Source: Ureibacillus manganicus DSM 26584
GTDB lineage: Bacteria; Bacillota; Bacilli; Bacillales_A; Planococcaceae
Direction of reading: 5' to 3'
Length of the DNA: 36,890 bases
NCBI RefSeq assembly: GCF_000772945.1
Contig: NZ_JPVN01000031.1
Coordinates: 1-36,890, forward strand
Each line of letters begins with the position of its first letter. Within the stretch, counting starts at the first letter, position 1. A program made the position numbers and the translations under genes. Below the pieces are notes generated by a model, which saw only the letters and a program-made list of their open reading frames with translations, was not told the origin of the DNA and did not search any database. Shown piece after piece: positions 17,266 through 25,745 of the stretch.

Positions 17266-18936
17266 GTGACAATAACAAAAAAGAATGAAGTAATCCGAGT
17301 AATCCCTCTTGGAGGAGTAGGGGAAATCGGAAAATCGATGTACGTGATCGAAATCGATGACGAGCTTTTCGTTGTGGACAGCGGTCTTATGTTCCCAGAA
17401 GACGAAATGCTAGGAATTGATATCGTCATTCCTGATATCTCGTACCTTGAAGAAAACAAACAAAGAGTAAAAGGAATCTTTTTAACTCACGGCCATGAAG
17501 ATGCGATTGGATCGATTGCTTATGTACTGCAAAAAGTACAAGCCCCAGTCTATGGCTCAAAGTTAACGATTGCCTTAGCAAAAGAACATTTAAAAGAATT
17601 ACCAGTACCACATCCAATTAAATTCTTTGAAGTAACCAATAGAAGTCGTATGAATTTCAATTCTACATATGTGACGTTTTTCCATGTGACACATAGTATT
17701 CCCGATTCGTTAGCAATTGTTTTCCATACATCTGAAGGTGCAATCGTTCATACAGGAGAATTTAAATTTGACCAAGCAGCAAAAGGTAAATATAAGCCAG
17801 ATATTGCGAAAATGGCTCAAATCGGTGAAGAAGGTGTCTTCATATTATTATCTGAATCTACTGAAGCCGAACGCCCTGGATATACAACGAGTGAAACAGT
17901 AATTGAAGAAAAGCTTGCTAAGCTATTTTATTCGGCACCTGCTCGTATATTAGTTGCGGTATATGCATCGAACTTTATTAGAATTCAGCAAGTGTTTACT
18001 CATGCCCAAGAAGCAAACCGAAAAGTTGCTTTAATTGGGAAAAGTTTAGAAAAAGTTATTAATATTGGTGTAAATCTTGGCTATCTGACAATTGATGAAG
18101 ATACATTAATTCCAGTTCAAGATATCCACAAATATAATGACGAAGAATTGATTATCATCGTAACAGGCAATCAAGGGGAACCACTTGATGCTCTTGATAA
18201 GATCGTGAAAAAACAACATCGCGATATTCGCATTAAAAATACGGATACAATCTTAATTACATTTACACCTTCCCCAGGGATGGAAATTCAAATCGGAAAT
18301 GCTATGAATAACCTAGCAAAAGCTGGTGCAACTGTACTAACTGCCGATAAAAAGATTCATGTTTCTGGTCATGGAAGCCAAGAAGATTTGAAATTTATGT
18401 TGAACATACTAAAGCCGAAATATTTAATCCCGATTCAAGGCGAATATCGTATGTTAATTGCCCATTCAAAAATTGCACAAGCAGTGGGCATGCAAAAATC
18501 TCAAATTTTCATAGCAGACAAAGGTGACATTGTTGAATATAAAAGTGGAAAAATGCGTATGAGCGGTCGTGTTCAAGCTGGTAACGTTTTAATTGATGGT
18601 ATTGGTGTTGGTGACGTTGGGAACATCGTTTTAAGAGACCGTAAACTTCTTTCACAAGATGGTATTTTCATCATAGTTGTGACATTAAACCGTGCACAAA
18701 AGAAAATTCAATCTGGCCCAGAAATTATTTCTCGCGGATTCGTGTATGTACGTGAATCTGAGGAGCTAATTGTGGAAGCGACTGAGTTAGCACGTGGAGT
18801 CATTGAAAAGTATGTGGCGAAAGAAACGTTTGAATGGACAAACATTAAACAAGAAATTCGCGATACGTTAAACGCATACCTATTCCAACAAACAAAACGA
18901 CGTCCGATGATTATCCCAATCATTATGGAGTACTAA
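17266..18936 (+). CDS. rnjB: Ribonuclease J2 (RNase J family)
   Basis: Metallo-beta-lactamase/beta-CASP RNase that partners RNase J1 in mRNA decay. 556 aa. The key metal motif reads HGHEDA at 75-80, where J1 enzymes have HGHEDH; and the segment LLSESTEAERPG has Glu197 where J1 has Asp. These changes are those expected of RNase J2, whose own activity is weak, and the position after dapA matches B. subtilis rnjB. HVTHSIPDS (140-148) and VHTGEFKFD (161-169) are conserved. Start is GTG with AGGAGG nine bases upstream. tepA, which follows rnjB in B. subtilis, is absent. Confidence 0.93.
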   Translation: MTITKKNEVIRVIPLGGVGEIGKSMYVIEIDDELFVVDSGLMFPEDEMLGIDIVIPDISYLEENKQRVKGIFLTHGHEDAIGSIAYVLQKVQAPVYGSKLTIALAKEHLKELPVPHPIKFFEVTNRSRMNFNSTYVTFFHVTHSIPDSLAIVFHTSEGAIVHTGEFKFDQAAKGKYKPDIAKMAQIGEEGVFILLSESTEAERPGYTTSETVIEEKLAKLFYSAPARILVAVYASNFIRIQQVFTHAQEANRKVALIGKSLEKVINIGVNLGYLTIDEDTLIPVQDIHKYNDEELIIIVTGNQGEPLDALDKIVKKQHRDIRIKNTDTILITFTPSPGMEIQIGNAMNNLAKAGATVLTADKKIHVSGHGSQEDLKFMLNILKPKYLIPIQGEYRMLIAHSKIAQAVGMQKSQIFIADKGDIVEYKSGKMRMSGRVQAGNVLIDGIGVGDVGNIVLRDRKLLSQDGIFIIVVTLNRAQKKIQSGPEIISRGFVYVRESEELIVEATELARGVIEKYVAKETFEWTNIKQEIRDTLNAYLFQQTKRRPMIIPIIMEY

Positions 18937-18973
18937 ATTGCTTAGACATATCGAAAGTTAATGAAACAAAGGA

Positions 18974-19015
18974 GGATTTTCTTAACCGAATAAACGGGGA
19001 AGGAAATCCTTTTTC
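18974..19015 (+). terminator. Terminator after rnjB
   Basis: GGATTTTCTT (18974-18983) pairs with AAGGAAATCC (19000-19009), one T-G wobble, 16-nt loop, then five T. Confidence 0.82.
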
Positions 19016-19148
19016 ACTTCAACTTTGTAGAATTAGCTCACATTTTGCGGCAGGGCGACGATTGCTATAGTGAGTAATCCGCGAGATCTCCGTAATTTAG
19101 AACGAAACTTTTCAAGTAAAACAATGAGTAAAGAAATAGGTGAAAGTA

Positions 19149-21491
19149 ATGGCAGAGAAAAAACGAAGACCATCGACAAAAGCAAAAAATAAAGGTGGAC
19201 CTTTAATCTATGAAATTCTCGGATTGTTATTAATCGCTTTTGGTATCATCGTCTTCTTTGAATTCGGTGTTGTCGGAAGTGTCATCCAATCCGCATCAAT
19301 GTTTCTATTAGGAAACTTATATATTTTCATTCCGATTATTTCTGTATTCCTAGCAGTAATGATGATGATTCAGCGAAAAGGAATATCATTGAGAGATCGT
19401 ATCATTATTGGGTTTATCTTAATGATTTGTAGTTTAACAATCTTTAGTCATAGTTTCCTATTTGAAGATTTAACGAGAAGAAACGCACTTATGTCGGATT
19501 CCGTATTAAGAGAGACTTGGAGAATACTAATAGAAAATCAGGGGATTAACGCTCGAAGTGATGCGCTTGGTGGCGGAATGGTTGGTGCCATTCTGTTTAG
19601 CTTATTCCACGTGTTATTTGACGCAAGTGGAGCAAAAGTGGCGGCATGGGTACTTTTATTTATCGGACTTATATTAATTACAGGGAAAGCACTTGTTCCG
19701 TTTATTATTGAAAAGGGCCCACAGCTAAAGAAAAGACTGGAAAGAAAGAAAAAACCCAAACTAAGAGCGAGTACGAAAGAAGAAACAAAACCAAAACGTG
19801 AAAAGCGTACAAGTAAAAGGGAAGATCCACAAGCAAATCCTGCCAATGAGATTGTTGCAACGAGTATGGATGCTTACGATGATGAACCCGTAATTGTGCA
19901 ACAACCAATGATTTACCAAGAACCAATTAAAGAACCAATCATTTCTGCTTTCACACAAAATATTAAGCAAGAACCAAAAGAATCCAAAACGGAAAAAGTC
20001 GAACCAGTAGATGATGGATTTGATGATGCATTGCAAAAAGCGGTGCAAACGAATATCGAAAATACTGACTATTTACTGCCTTCGATGAATTTATTGCAAA
20101 TTCCACCTGAGCATGACCAAAGTGGAGAATACTCTGTTATTCAGATGAATGCGAAGAAGCTTGAACAGACATTCCATAGCTTTGGGGTAAAAGCTCGAGT
20201 TACACAAGTGCATCTTGGTCCTGCAGTGACAAAATACGAAATACTGCCAGATGTAGGTGTAAAAGTAAGTAAAATTGTGAGTTTACAGGATGACCTTGCA
20301 TTGGCACTTGCTGCAAGAGATATTCGTATGGAAGCACCAATTCCAGGAAAATCAGCCATTGGGATTGAAGTGCCGAATAGTGAAGTTGCCATCGTAACGT
20401 TACGTGAAGTATTAGAAGCGAAAGAAAATAATCGTCCCGATTCTAAATTATTGATTGGGTTTGGTCGCGACATAACAGGACAAGCTATATTATCTGAACT
20501 AAATAAAATGCCTCACTTACTTGTTGCAGGTTCAACAGGTAGTGGTAAATCGGTTTGTATTAACGGAATTATTGTTTCGATTTTAATGCGTGCTGCACCT
20601 CATGAAGTGAAAATGATGTTAATCGACCCGAAAATGGTTGAGCTAAATGTATATAACGGAATTCCGCATTTACTTGCACCTGTAGTGACGGATGCACGTA
20701 AAGCTTCTCAAGCATTGCAAAAAGTAGTTTCAGAAATGGAAAGACGCTATGATTTATTCTCCCACACTGGAACGAGAAATATTAAAGGTTATAACGATCA
20801 TATTGATAAGTTCAATGCTGAAAATGATGAAAAACATCCAAAACTACCGTATATCGTAGTAGTTATTGACGAGTTAGCGGATTTAATGATGGTTGCTTCA
20901 CATGATGTGGAAGATTCAATCACGCGTTTAGCACAAATGGCGCGTGCTGCTGGTATTCACTTAATCATCGCAACGCAAAGACCATCTGTTGATGTTATCA
21001 CTGGTGTCATCAAAGCAAATATCCCTTCACGAATCGCTTTTGCCGTATCATCTGCCATTGATTCGCGCACAATATTAGATATGGGCGGTGCAGAACGATT
21101 ACTAGGGAGAGGTGATATGCTATTTTTACCAGCTGGTGAATCAAAACCTATTCGTGTACAGGGAGCCTTTCTTTCGGACGCAGAAGTAGAGGCTGTTGTG
21201 GATTATGTCATTGAACAGCAAAAAGCACATTATGATGAAACAATGATCCCAACTGATGAACCAGAAAAGGCATTTGAAGAAGAAGTTGACGAGTTATACG
21301 ATGAGGCAGTTCAATTAGTCGTTGAAATGCAAACAGCTTCTGTTTCAATGTTGCAGCGAAGATTCCGAATTGGTTATTCAAGAGCTGCGCGTATTGTGGA
21401 TCAAATGGAAATGCGCGGAGTCGTAGGACCACCAGATGGTTCGAGACCAAGACAAGTACTGATCAATAAGCAGAATGTTGAGAATAGTTAA
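19149..21491 (+). CDS. spoIIIE: DNA translocase SpoIIIE/FtsK
   Basis: Membrane-anchored hexameric motor that pumps chromosomal DNA through the septum in division and sporulation. 780 aa (B. subtilis SpoIIIE 789). N-terminal membrane domain with about four helices (residues 20-170), basic/proline-rich linker (about 185-300), alpha/beta motor with Walker A GSTGSGKS near 461 and Walker [11 protein letters not shown] near 571, and C-terminal winged-helix gamma domain (about 714-775) that reads polar DNA motifs. I prefer ATG 19149: AGGTGA at 19138-19143 serves it; an in-frame GTG at 19140 lies inside that site. A weak TATAGT at 19066-19071 may be its -10. Confidence 0.96.
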   Translation: MAEKKRRPSTKAKNKGGPLIYEILGLLLIAFGIIVFFEFGVVGSVIQSASMFLLGNLYIFIPIISVFLAVMMMIQRKGISLRDRIIIGFILMICSLTIFSHSFLFEDLTRRNALMSDSVLRETWRILIENQGINARSDALGGGMVGAILFSLFHVLFDASGAKVAAWVLLFIGLILITGKALVPFIIEKGPQLKKRLERKKKPKLRASTKEETKPKREKRTSKREDPQANPANEIVATSMDAYDDEPVIVQQPMIYQEPIKEPIISAFTQNIKQEPKESKTEKVEPVDDGFDDALQKAVQTNIENTDYLLPSMNLLQIPPEHDQSGEYSVIQMNAKKLEQTFHSFGVKARVTQVHLGPAVTKYEILPDVGVKVSKIVSLQDDLALALAARDIRMEAPIPGKSAIGIEVPNSEVAIVTLREVLEAKENNRPDSKLLIGFGRDITGQAILSELNKMPHLLVAGSTGSGKSVCINGIIVSILMRAAPHEVKMMLIDPKMVELNVYNGIPHLLAPVVTDARKASQALQKVVSEMERRYDLFSHTGTRNIKGYNDHIDKFNAENDEKHPKLPYIVVVIDELADLMMVASHDVEDSITRLAQMARAAGIHLIIATQRPSVDVITGVIKANIPSRIAFAVSSAIDSRTILDMGGAERLLGRGDMLFLPAGESKPIRVQGAFLSDAEVEAVVDYVIEQQKAHYDETMIPTDEPEKAFEEEVDELYDEAVQLVVEMQTASVSMLQRRFRIGYSRAARIVDQMEMRGVVGPPDGSRPRQVLINKQNVENS

Positions 21492-21506
21492 ATTACGTTT
21501 TCATTT

Positions 21507-21553
21507 TCGACATAAATACAAACTTTTGTATAATTTTTAAACAAAAGTTTGTA
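21507..21553 (+). promoter_or_regulatory. Promoter with overlapping 13-bp inverted repeat upstream of the first BMP gene
   Basis: -35 TCGACA (21507-21512), 16-bp spacer, consensus -10 TATAAT (21529-21534). TACAAACTTTTGT (21517-21529) and ACAAAAGTTTGTA (21541-21553) form perfect 13-bp arms around 11 bases. Because the start site would fall near the right arm, the repeat is better explained as an operator than as an RNA terminator of spoIIIE, though it could also be the latter. Confidence 0.6.
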
Positions 21554-21802
21554 AAAGTTATTTAATAAGTTTGTAAATGATGATATATTGATAAAAATTA
21601 GTAGGAAAGCTCATCATTTATAGTAATTACTTGGTTAATTCTGTTAAGAGTTCCCCCAAAGACTCACTTATAGATATTTAGGCATTTCAAACGCAAGTTT
21701 AAAGCTGAAAATAGATTTCCATGTAATTCAAAAAGGATGTAGAAAGACACCTAGAGAGTAACTGCTAATTATTACTATATTCCTTTGGAGGTACAACACA
21801 AC
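21554..21802 (+). other. Long leader of the first BMP gene
   Basis: About 250 nt. AAATGATGA (21575-21583) pairs with TCATCATTT (21611-21619), nine perfect pairs. The segment from GTTTGTAAA through TATATT to TCATCAT is also found before the second BMP gene (near 24000-24050), so it was duplicated with the gene. I checked for purine-riboswitch signatures and found none. Confidence 0.45.
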
Positions 21803-22867
21803 ATGAAAAAACGTAAGTTTGGTTTTGCAATGGCGTCATTACTTGCTGTTGGAACACTTTTAGGTGCTTGTGGCACAAAAGACGAAGGCAAAGACAATGC
21901 AGAAAACAAAGAAGATACTTTCTCTGTAGCAATGGTTACTGACGAAGGTGGGGTAGATGACCGTTCATTTAACCAATCTACTTGGGAAGGTATTGAACAA
22001 TTTGGTAAAGATAACGGATTAACAAAAGGTAATGGTGGATACGATTACTTACAATCAGAATCTGAAGCGGATTATGTTCAAAACTTAAATAGCTTAATTC
22101 AACGTGATTTTGACTTAATATTTGGTGTAGGTTTTAAACTTCATAATGCAGTAGTAGAAGTTGCAGAGCAACGTCCAAATGCGCAAATTGCTATTATTGA
22201 CGAAGTAGTTCCTGATCTTCCAAACGTTGCATCGATTATGTTCAATGCAAACGAAGCTTCATACTTAGCGGGTGTAGCTGCTGCTCTTGAAACGAAAACT
22301 GGTAAAGTTGGATTCATCGGTGGTATGGAAGGTGCGATCGTTGGTGGATTCGAAGCTGGATTCGCTGCTGGAGTTAAAGCTGCAAACCCAGATGTTCAAG
22401 TATTTGTACAATATGTAGATAGCTTTACAGATGCTGAAAAAGGTCGTTCAATCGCAGCATTAATGTATGACCAAGGCGCAGACATTATTTTCCATGCTGC
22501 TGGTGGTTCTGGTAATGGTCTATTCACAGAAGCAAAAGAACGTAAACAAAAAGATCCAAACGCTAACGTATGGGTAATCGGTGTTGACCGTGACCAATAT
22601 GATGACGGACAAGTAAATGCTGATACAAACGTTGTATTAACATCTGTTTTAAAACAAGTTGGTGTAGCTGCTCAAGAAGTTGCTAAATTAGCTCAAGATG
22701 GCAAATTCCCTGGTGGAGAGCTGATCACTTACGGTTTAGCTGATAAAGGTGTTGACTTAGCTGACGATCGTGGTGCTATGTCAGAAGAAACAAAAGCACA
22801 AGTTGAAGATTTCAAACAACAAATTATTGATGGTACAATCGAAGTACCAACTGCACCAACTCGTTAA
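21803..22867 (+). CDS. BMP family nucleoside-binding lipoprotein (NupN-like), copy 1
   Basis: Extracellular substrate-binding lipoprotein of a nucleoside ABC importer. 354 aa from ATG 21803 with TTTGGAGG upstream. Signal peptide with lipobox LGAC, lipidated Cys23, then an acidic linker (KDEGKDNAENKED). BMP/PnrA-type motifs: VDDRSFNQSTWEG, GVGFKLHNAV, SIMFNANEASYLAGVAAAL, GFIGGMEGAIVGGFEAGFAAG, IFHAAGGSGNGLF and VIGVDRDQYDDG. It is highly similar, over its whole length, to the second BMP gene at 24132. It has its own promoter and terminator. The nupOPQ genes downstream are its expected transporter. Confidence 0.93.
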   Translation: MKKRKFGFAMASLLAVGTLLGACGTKDEGKDNAENKEDTFSVAMVTDEGGVDDRSFNQSTWEGIEQFGKDNGLTKGNGGYDYLQSESEADYVQNLNSLIQRDFDLIFGVGFKLHNAVVEVAEQRPNAQIAIIDEVVPDLPNVASIMFNANEASYLAGVAAALETKTGKVGFIGGMEGAIVGGFEAGFAAGVKAANPDVQVFVQYVDSFTDAEKGRSIAALMYDQGADIIFHAAGGSGNGLFTEAKERKQKDPNANVWVIGVDRDQYDDGQVNADTNVVLTSVLKQVGVAAQEVAKLAQDGKFPGGELITYGLADKGVDLADDRGAMSEETKAQVEDFKQQIIDGTIEVPTAPTR

Positions 22868-22919
22868 TTAGAGGTTGGTGAAGCGGAGCCCGTAGCTGCT
22901 GAGGCGGCTATTGGTGTTG

Positions 22920-22983
22920 AAAACCGAACTATATTACGGATACTTTAAGTAGTGATTCGTAGTAGTAGTTCGGTTTTTTTTTG
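22920..22983 (+). terminator. Terminator after BMP copy 1
   Basis: Arms AAACCGAACTA (22921-22931) and TAGTTCGGTTT (22966-22976), 34-nt loop, then a long T run. Confidence 0.88.
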
Positions 22984-23029
22984 ATTGAGGAAAGGCGTGC
23001 AGGAAGCTGGAAGCTGTGCAGCTACTTTC

Positions 23030-23712
23030 GTGACAGTGGAGATGGTTTTGGGGTTGAGTTGTCACGAGAAGGAAAGTGGCGTGACAGTAGGAGTTGTTTT
23101 CAAGGCAGAGTTGTCATGAAAAGTGAAGTTATGGAATAGTAGGAGGCGTTTTCGAGGCAAAGTTTTCCAAATAAACCCAGTATTAAGACAGTAGAGGGAG
23201 ATTTTGATGCCGAGTGTCCAAATTAACCCAGTATTAAGACAGTAGGAGGAGATTTTGACGCTGAGTTGTCCAAATAAACCCAGTATTAAGACAGTAGAGG
23301 GAGATTTTGATGCTGAGTTGTCCAAATAAACCAGGTATTAAGACAGTAGGAGGAGATTTTGATACTGAGTTGTCCAAATAAACCAAGTATTAAGACAGTA
23401 GGGGAAGGTTTTGACGGTGAGTTGTCCAAATAAACCAAGTATTAAGACAGTAGAGGAAGATTTTGATGCTGAGTTGTCCAAATAAACCCAGTATTAAGAC
23501 AGTAGAGGAAGATTTTGATGCTGAGTTGTCCAAATAAACCCAGTATTAAGACAGTAGAGGAAGGTTTTGACGCTCAGTTGTCCAAATAAACCGAGTATTG
23601 AGACAGTAGAGGAAGGCTTTGGCGTTCAGTTGACCAAAAAGCCAAGTATTGAGACAGTAGGAGATCGTTTTGATACAGAGTTGTCCTCTAAAGAGAAGTT
23701 ATTTGACACCGA
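23030..23712 (+). repeat. Tandem array, family H, 52-bp unit
   Basis: Units marked by GACAGTAG at about 23032 (GACAGTGG), 23083, 23135 (AATAGTAG), 23187, 23238, 23290 and on at 51-52 bp to about 23660. Typical unit: GACAGTAGAGGAAGATTTTG, ATGCTGAGTTGTCC, AAATAAACCCAGTATTAA. GACA and TGTC form a short stem with a 25-nt loop. The left edge units are more diverged. The design differs from families A-F (longer loop, shorter stem). Lies between the two BMP genes. Confidence 0.92.
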
Positions 23713-23885
23713 GTTGTTCCGAAATCTAAGTTACACTATAATTTCGACAACGAGAAGTCCCAACACCAAAGTTCCGCTACAATAAAAGATTGTTTCAATG
23801 CCGTTATCCCCCCTTGAAAATCTTAGCATCCACCCCACCAATATATTTCAAAGTTTACTAATTATTTCGACATCTAACCTATTAG

Positions 23886-23937
23886 TATGTCACAAATAAC
23901 GATGCTATTTCTCAATAGTGTGACATAATGCGAAATT
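23886..23937 (+). promoter_or_regulatory. Inverted repeat upstream of BMP copy 2
   Basis: TATGTCACA (23886-23894) and TGTGACATA (23929-23937): nine-base perfect arms, 34 bases apart, containing a smaller CTATT/AATAG repeat. Possible operator. No equivalent precedes BMP copy 1. Confidence 0.4.
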
Positions 23938-23985
23938 AGTACGAAAATTTGTCATTCTTTTAATTATTTCAATAGATTTTAGTAA

Positions 23986-24023
23986 AAACTATTTTAATAG
24001 TTTGTAAAAAATGATATATTAAT
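23986..24023 (+). promoter_or_regulatory. Palindrome and -10 upstream of BMP copy 2
   Basis: Perfect 18-bp palindrome AAACTATTTTAATAGTTT (23986-24003) just before GTAAAAAATGATATATT; TATATT is the likely -10 (weak TTTAAT -35). The region is homologous to the leader of BMP copy 1, where the palindrome is reduced to TTATTTAATAA. Confidence 0.4.
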
Positions 24024-24131
24024 GAACGATTAGTGGGAATGTTCATCATAATTTTAATAGACCAACTATTTCAAACTGATTTTTCCTGCTAGTTCAATAT
24101 TAATTAAAATCCTTTGGGGGGACCAAAAATC

Positions 24132-25205
24132 ATGAAAAAACGTAAGTTTGGTTTTGCAATGGCTTCTTTATTAGCTGTTGGTACACTTCTTGGTGCTTGT
24201 GGCGCTAAAGAAGAAGGAGGAGAAAAAACAACAACTGATGCTGGTAACAATGAAAGCGATTTCTCTGTTGCAATGGTAACTGACGTTGGTGGAGTTGACG
24301 ACCGTTCTTTCAACCAATCTACTTGGGAAGGTCTAGAACAATTTGGTAAAGATAACGGCTTATCAAAAGGTAACGGTGGTTACGACTACTTACAATCTGA
24401 AGATGAAGGCGATTATGTACAAAATTTAAATAACTTAATTCAACGCGAATTCGATTTAGTATTTGCAGTTGGTTTTAAACTACATGATGCTGTAGTAGAA
24501 GTAGCTGAGCAACGTCAAAATGCACAAATTGCAATTATTGACGAAGTTGTACCTGATCTTCCAAACGTAGCATCAATCATGTTCAAAGCAAACGAAGCTT
24601 CTTTCTTAGCTGGTGTAGCTGCTGCTCTTGAAACAAAAACTGGTAAAGTTGGTTTCATCGGTGGTATGGAAGGTGCAATTATCGGTGGATTTGAAGCTGG
24701 TTTCGTAGCAGGTGTTGAAGCTGCTAACCCAGATGTAGAAATCTTTATTCAGTATGCTGATAGCTTTAGCGATGCTGAAAAAGGTCGTTCAATTGCAGCA
24801 TTAATGTATAACCAAGGCGCAGACATTATTTTCCACGCTGCTGGTGGTGTTGGCAACGGTTTATTCACAGAAGCAAAAGAACGTAAACAAAAAGATCCAA
24901 ATGCAAACGTATGGGTAATCGGTGTTGACCGTGACCAATACGATGAAGGTCAAGTTAACGCAGATACAAATGTAACATTAACTTCAGTATTAAAACGTGT
25001 TGACGTTGCTGCACAAGAAGTATCTAAATTAGCTAAAGAAGGTAATTTCCCTGGTGGAGAATTAATTACTTACGGTTTAGCTGATAATGGTGTTGACTTA
25101 GCTGACGATCGTGGTGCTATTTCTGAAGCTACAAAAGCTAAAGTTGAAGAATTCAAAAAGCAAATTATTGATGGTTCTCTAGTTGTTCCTAACGAACCTA
25201 AATAA
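24132..25205 (+). CDS. BMP family nucleoside-binding lipoprotein (NupN-like), copy 2
   Basis: 357 aa, tandem paralogue of the BMP gene at 21803, closely similar along its whole length. The first 22 residues including the signal peptide and LGAC lipobox (Cys23) are identical; the linker after the Cys differs (KEEGGEKTTTDAGNNES) and is the most changed part. Same BMP motifs: VDDRSFNQSTWEG, SIMFKANEASFLAG, GFIGGMEGAIIGGFEAG, VIGVDRDQYDEG. Start ATG follows TTTGGGGGGA. It is the gene nearer to nupOPQ and is probably the main binding protein, while copy 1 may differ in ligand or regulation (inference). Followed by its own terminator. Confidence 0.93.
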   Translation: MKKRKFGFAMASLLAVGTLLGACGAKEEGGEKTTTDAGNNESDFSVAMVTDVGGVDDRSFNQSTWEGLEQFGKDNGLSKGNGGYDYLQSEDEGDYVQNLNNLIQREFDLVFAVGFKLHDAVVEVAEQRQNAQIAIIDEVVPDLPNVASIMFKANEASFLAGVAAALETKTGKVGFIGGMEGAIIGGFEAGFVAGVEAANPDVEIFIQYADSFSDAEKGRSIAALMYNQGADIIFHAAGGVGNGLFTEAKERKQKDPNANVWVIGVDRDQYDEGQVNADTNVTLTSVLKRVDVAAQEVSKLAKEGNFPGGELITYGLADNGVDLADDRGAISEATKAKVEEFKKQIIDGSLVVPNEPK

Positions 25206-25229
25206 TAATCTGCAATAGTTCGGATTTCT

Positions 25230-25261
25230 GAAGGCTAGCAAGCGCTAGTCTTCAATTTTTT
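25230..25261 (+). terminator. Terminator after BMP copy 2
   Basis: GAAGGCTAGC and GCTAGTCTTC around AAGC, one G-T wobble, followed by an AATTTTTT tract. Confidence 0.88.
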
Positions 25262-25484
25262 GTTTGACACTTAATTTTCCAGAGAACTCAAAATTATCGA
25301 AATTTAGGAAAGTTTGCAATGGAAAAAATTACTTTTATTTTCTATTAATTATCAGATGAAAAGTTTTAAATTAAGCAATATACTAGTCTAAAAGAATTAA
25401 AACTTTTTATGTGTTAATTAAATAATCTTTGTTGAGTTAAGCACACTATAAAAATAAGCAACGCGCCAAAAAAATGGTATAAAG

Positions 25485-25499
25485 TTGAAAACGCTTCCT
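25485..25499 (+). promoter_or_regulatory. Candidate CcpA cre site upstream of nupOPQ
   Basis: TTGAAAACGCTTCCT matches the cre consensus WTGNAANCGNWNNCW at every fixed position. It lies 247 bases before nupO in a 480-base gap that otherwise shows only AT-rich sequence; a TATAAA immediately upstream (25478-25483) could be a -10, but no good -35 accompanies it. Confidence 0.5.
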
Positions 25500-25745
25500 C
25501 CACAAAGTCTGTTTTACGAGAGGTATATGTTTTTTATAAAAGAGGAAGTTAAATTAAGTATGATAAATTTATTATTATATTGTTTTTTGACCTCAAATAG
25601 AATATCTTCAATTAGAGACTTTAACATATAGTGATTTGAGTAATTCAAACTTTGCACGGATCTCGTCAATGGTTAACACAACCAAAACATCTTTAAATGC
25701 ATTTATGCTTGATTTTATTTATTAAAACAGTTGGGAGTGAACAGG

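Noticed and set aside
21554..21802. Purine riboswitch before the BMP gene
   Set aside because: No conserved purine-riboswitch core sequence or three-way junction found by eye, despite the nucleoside transport context.
22920..22976. PurR box pair
   Set aside because: AAAACCGAACTAT fits the PurBox consensus AWWWCCGAACWWT and is present inverted on the other arm, but these are the arms of an intrinsic terminator after the gene, 33 bases apart rather than about 16-17, and not upstream of a promoter.
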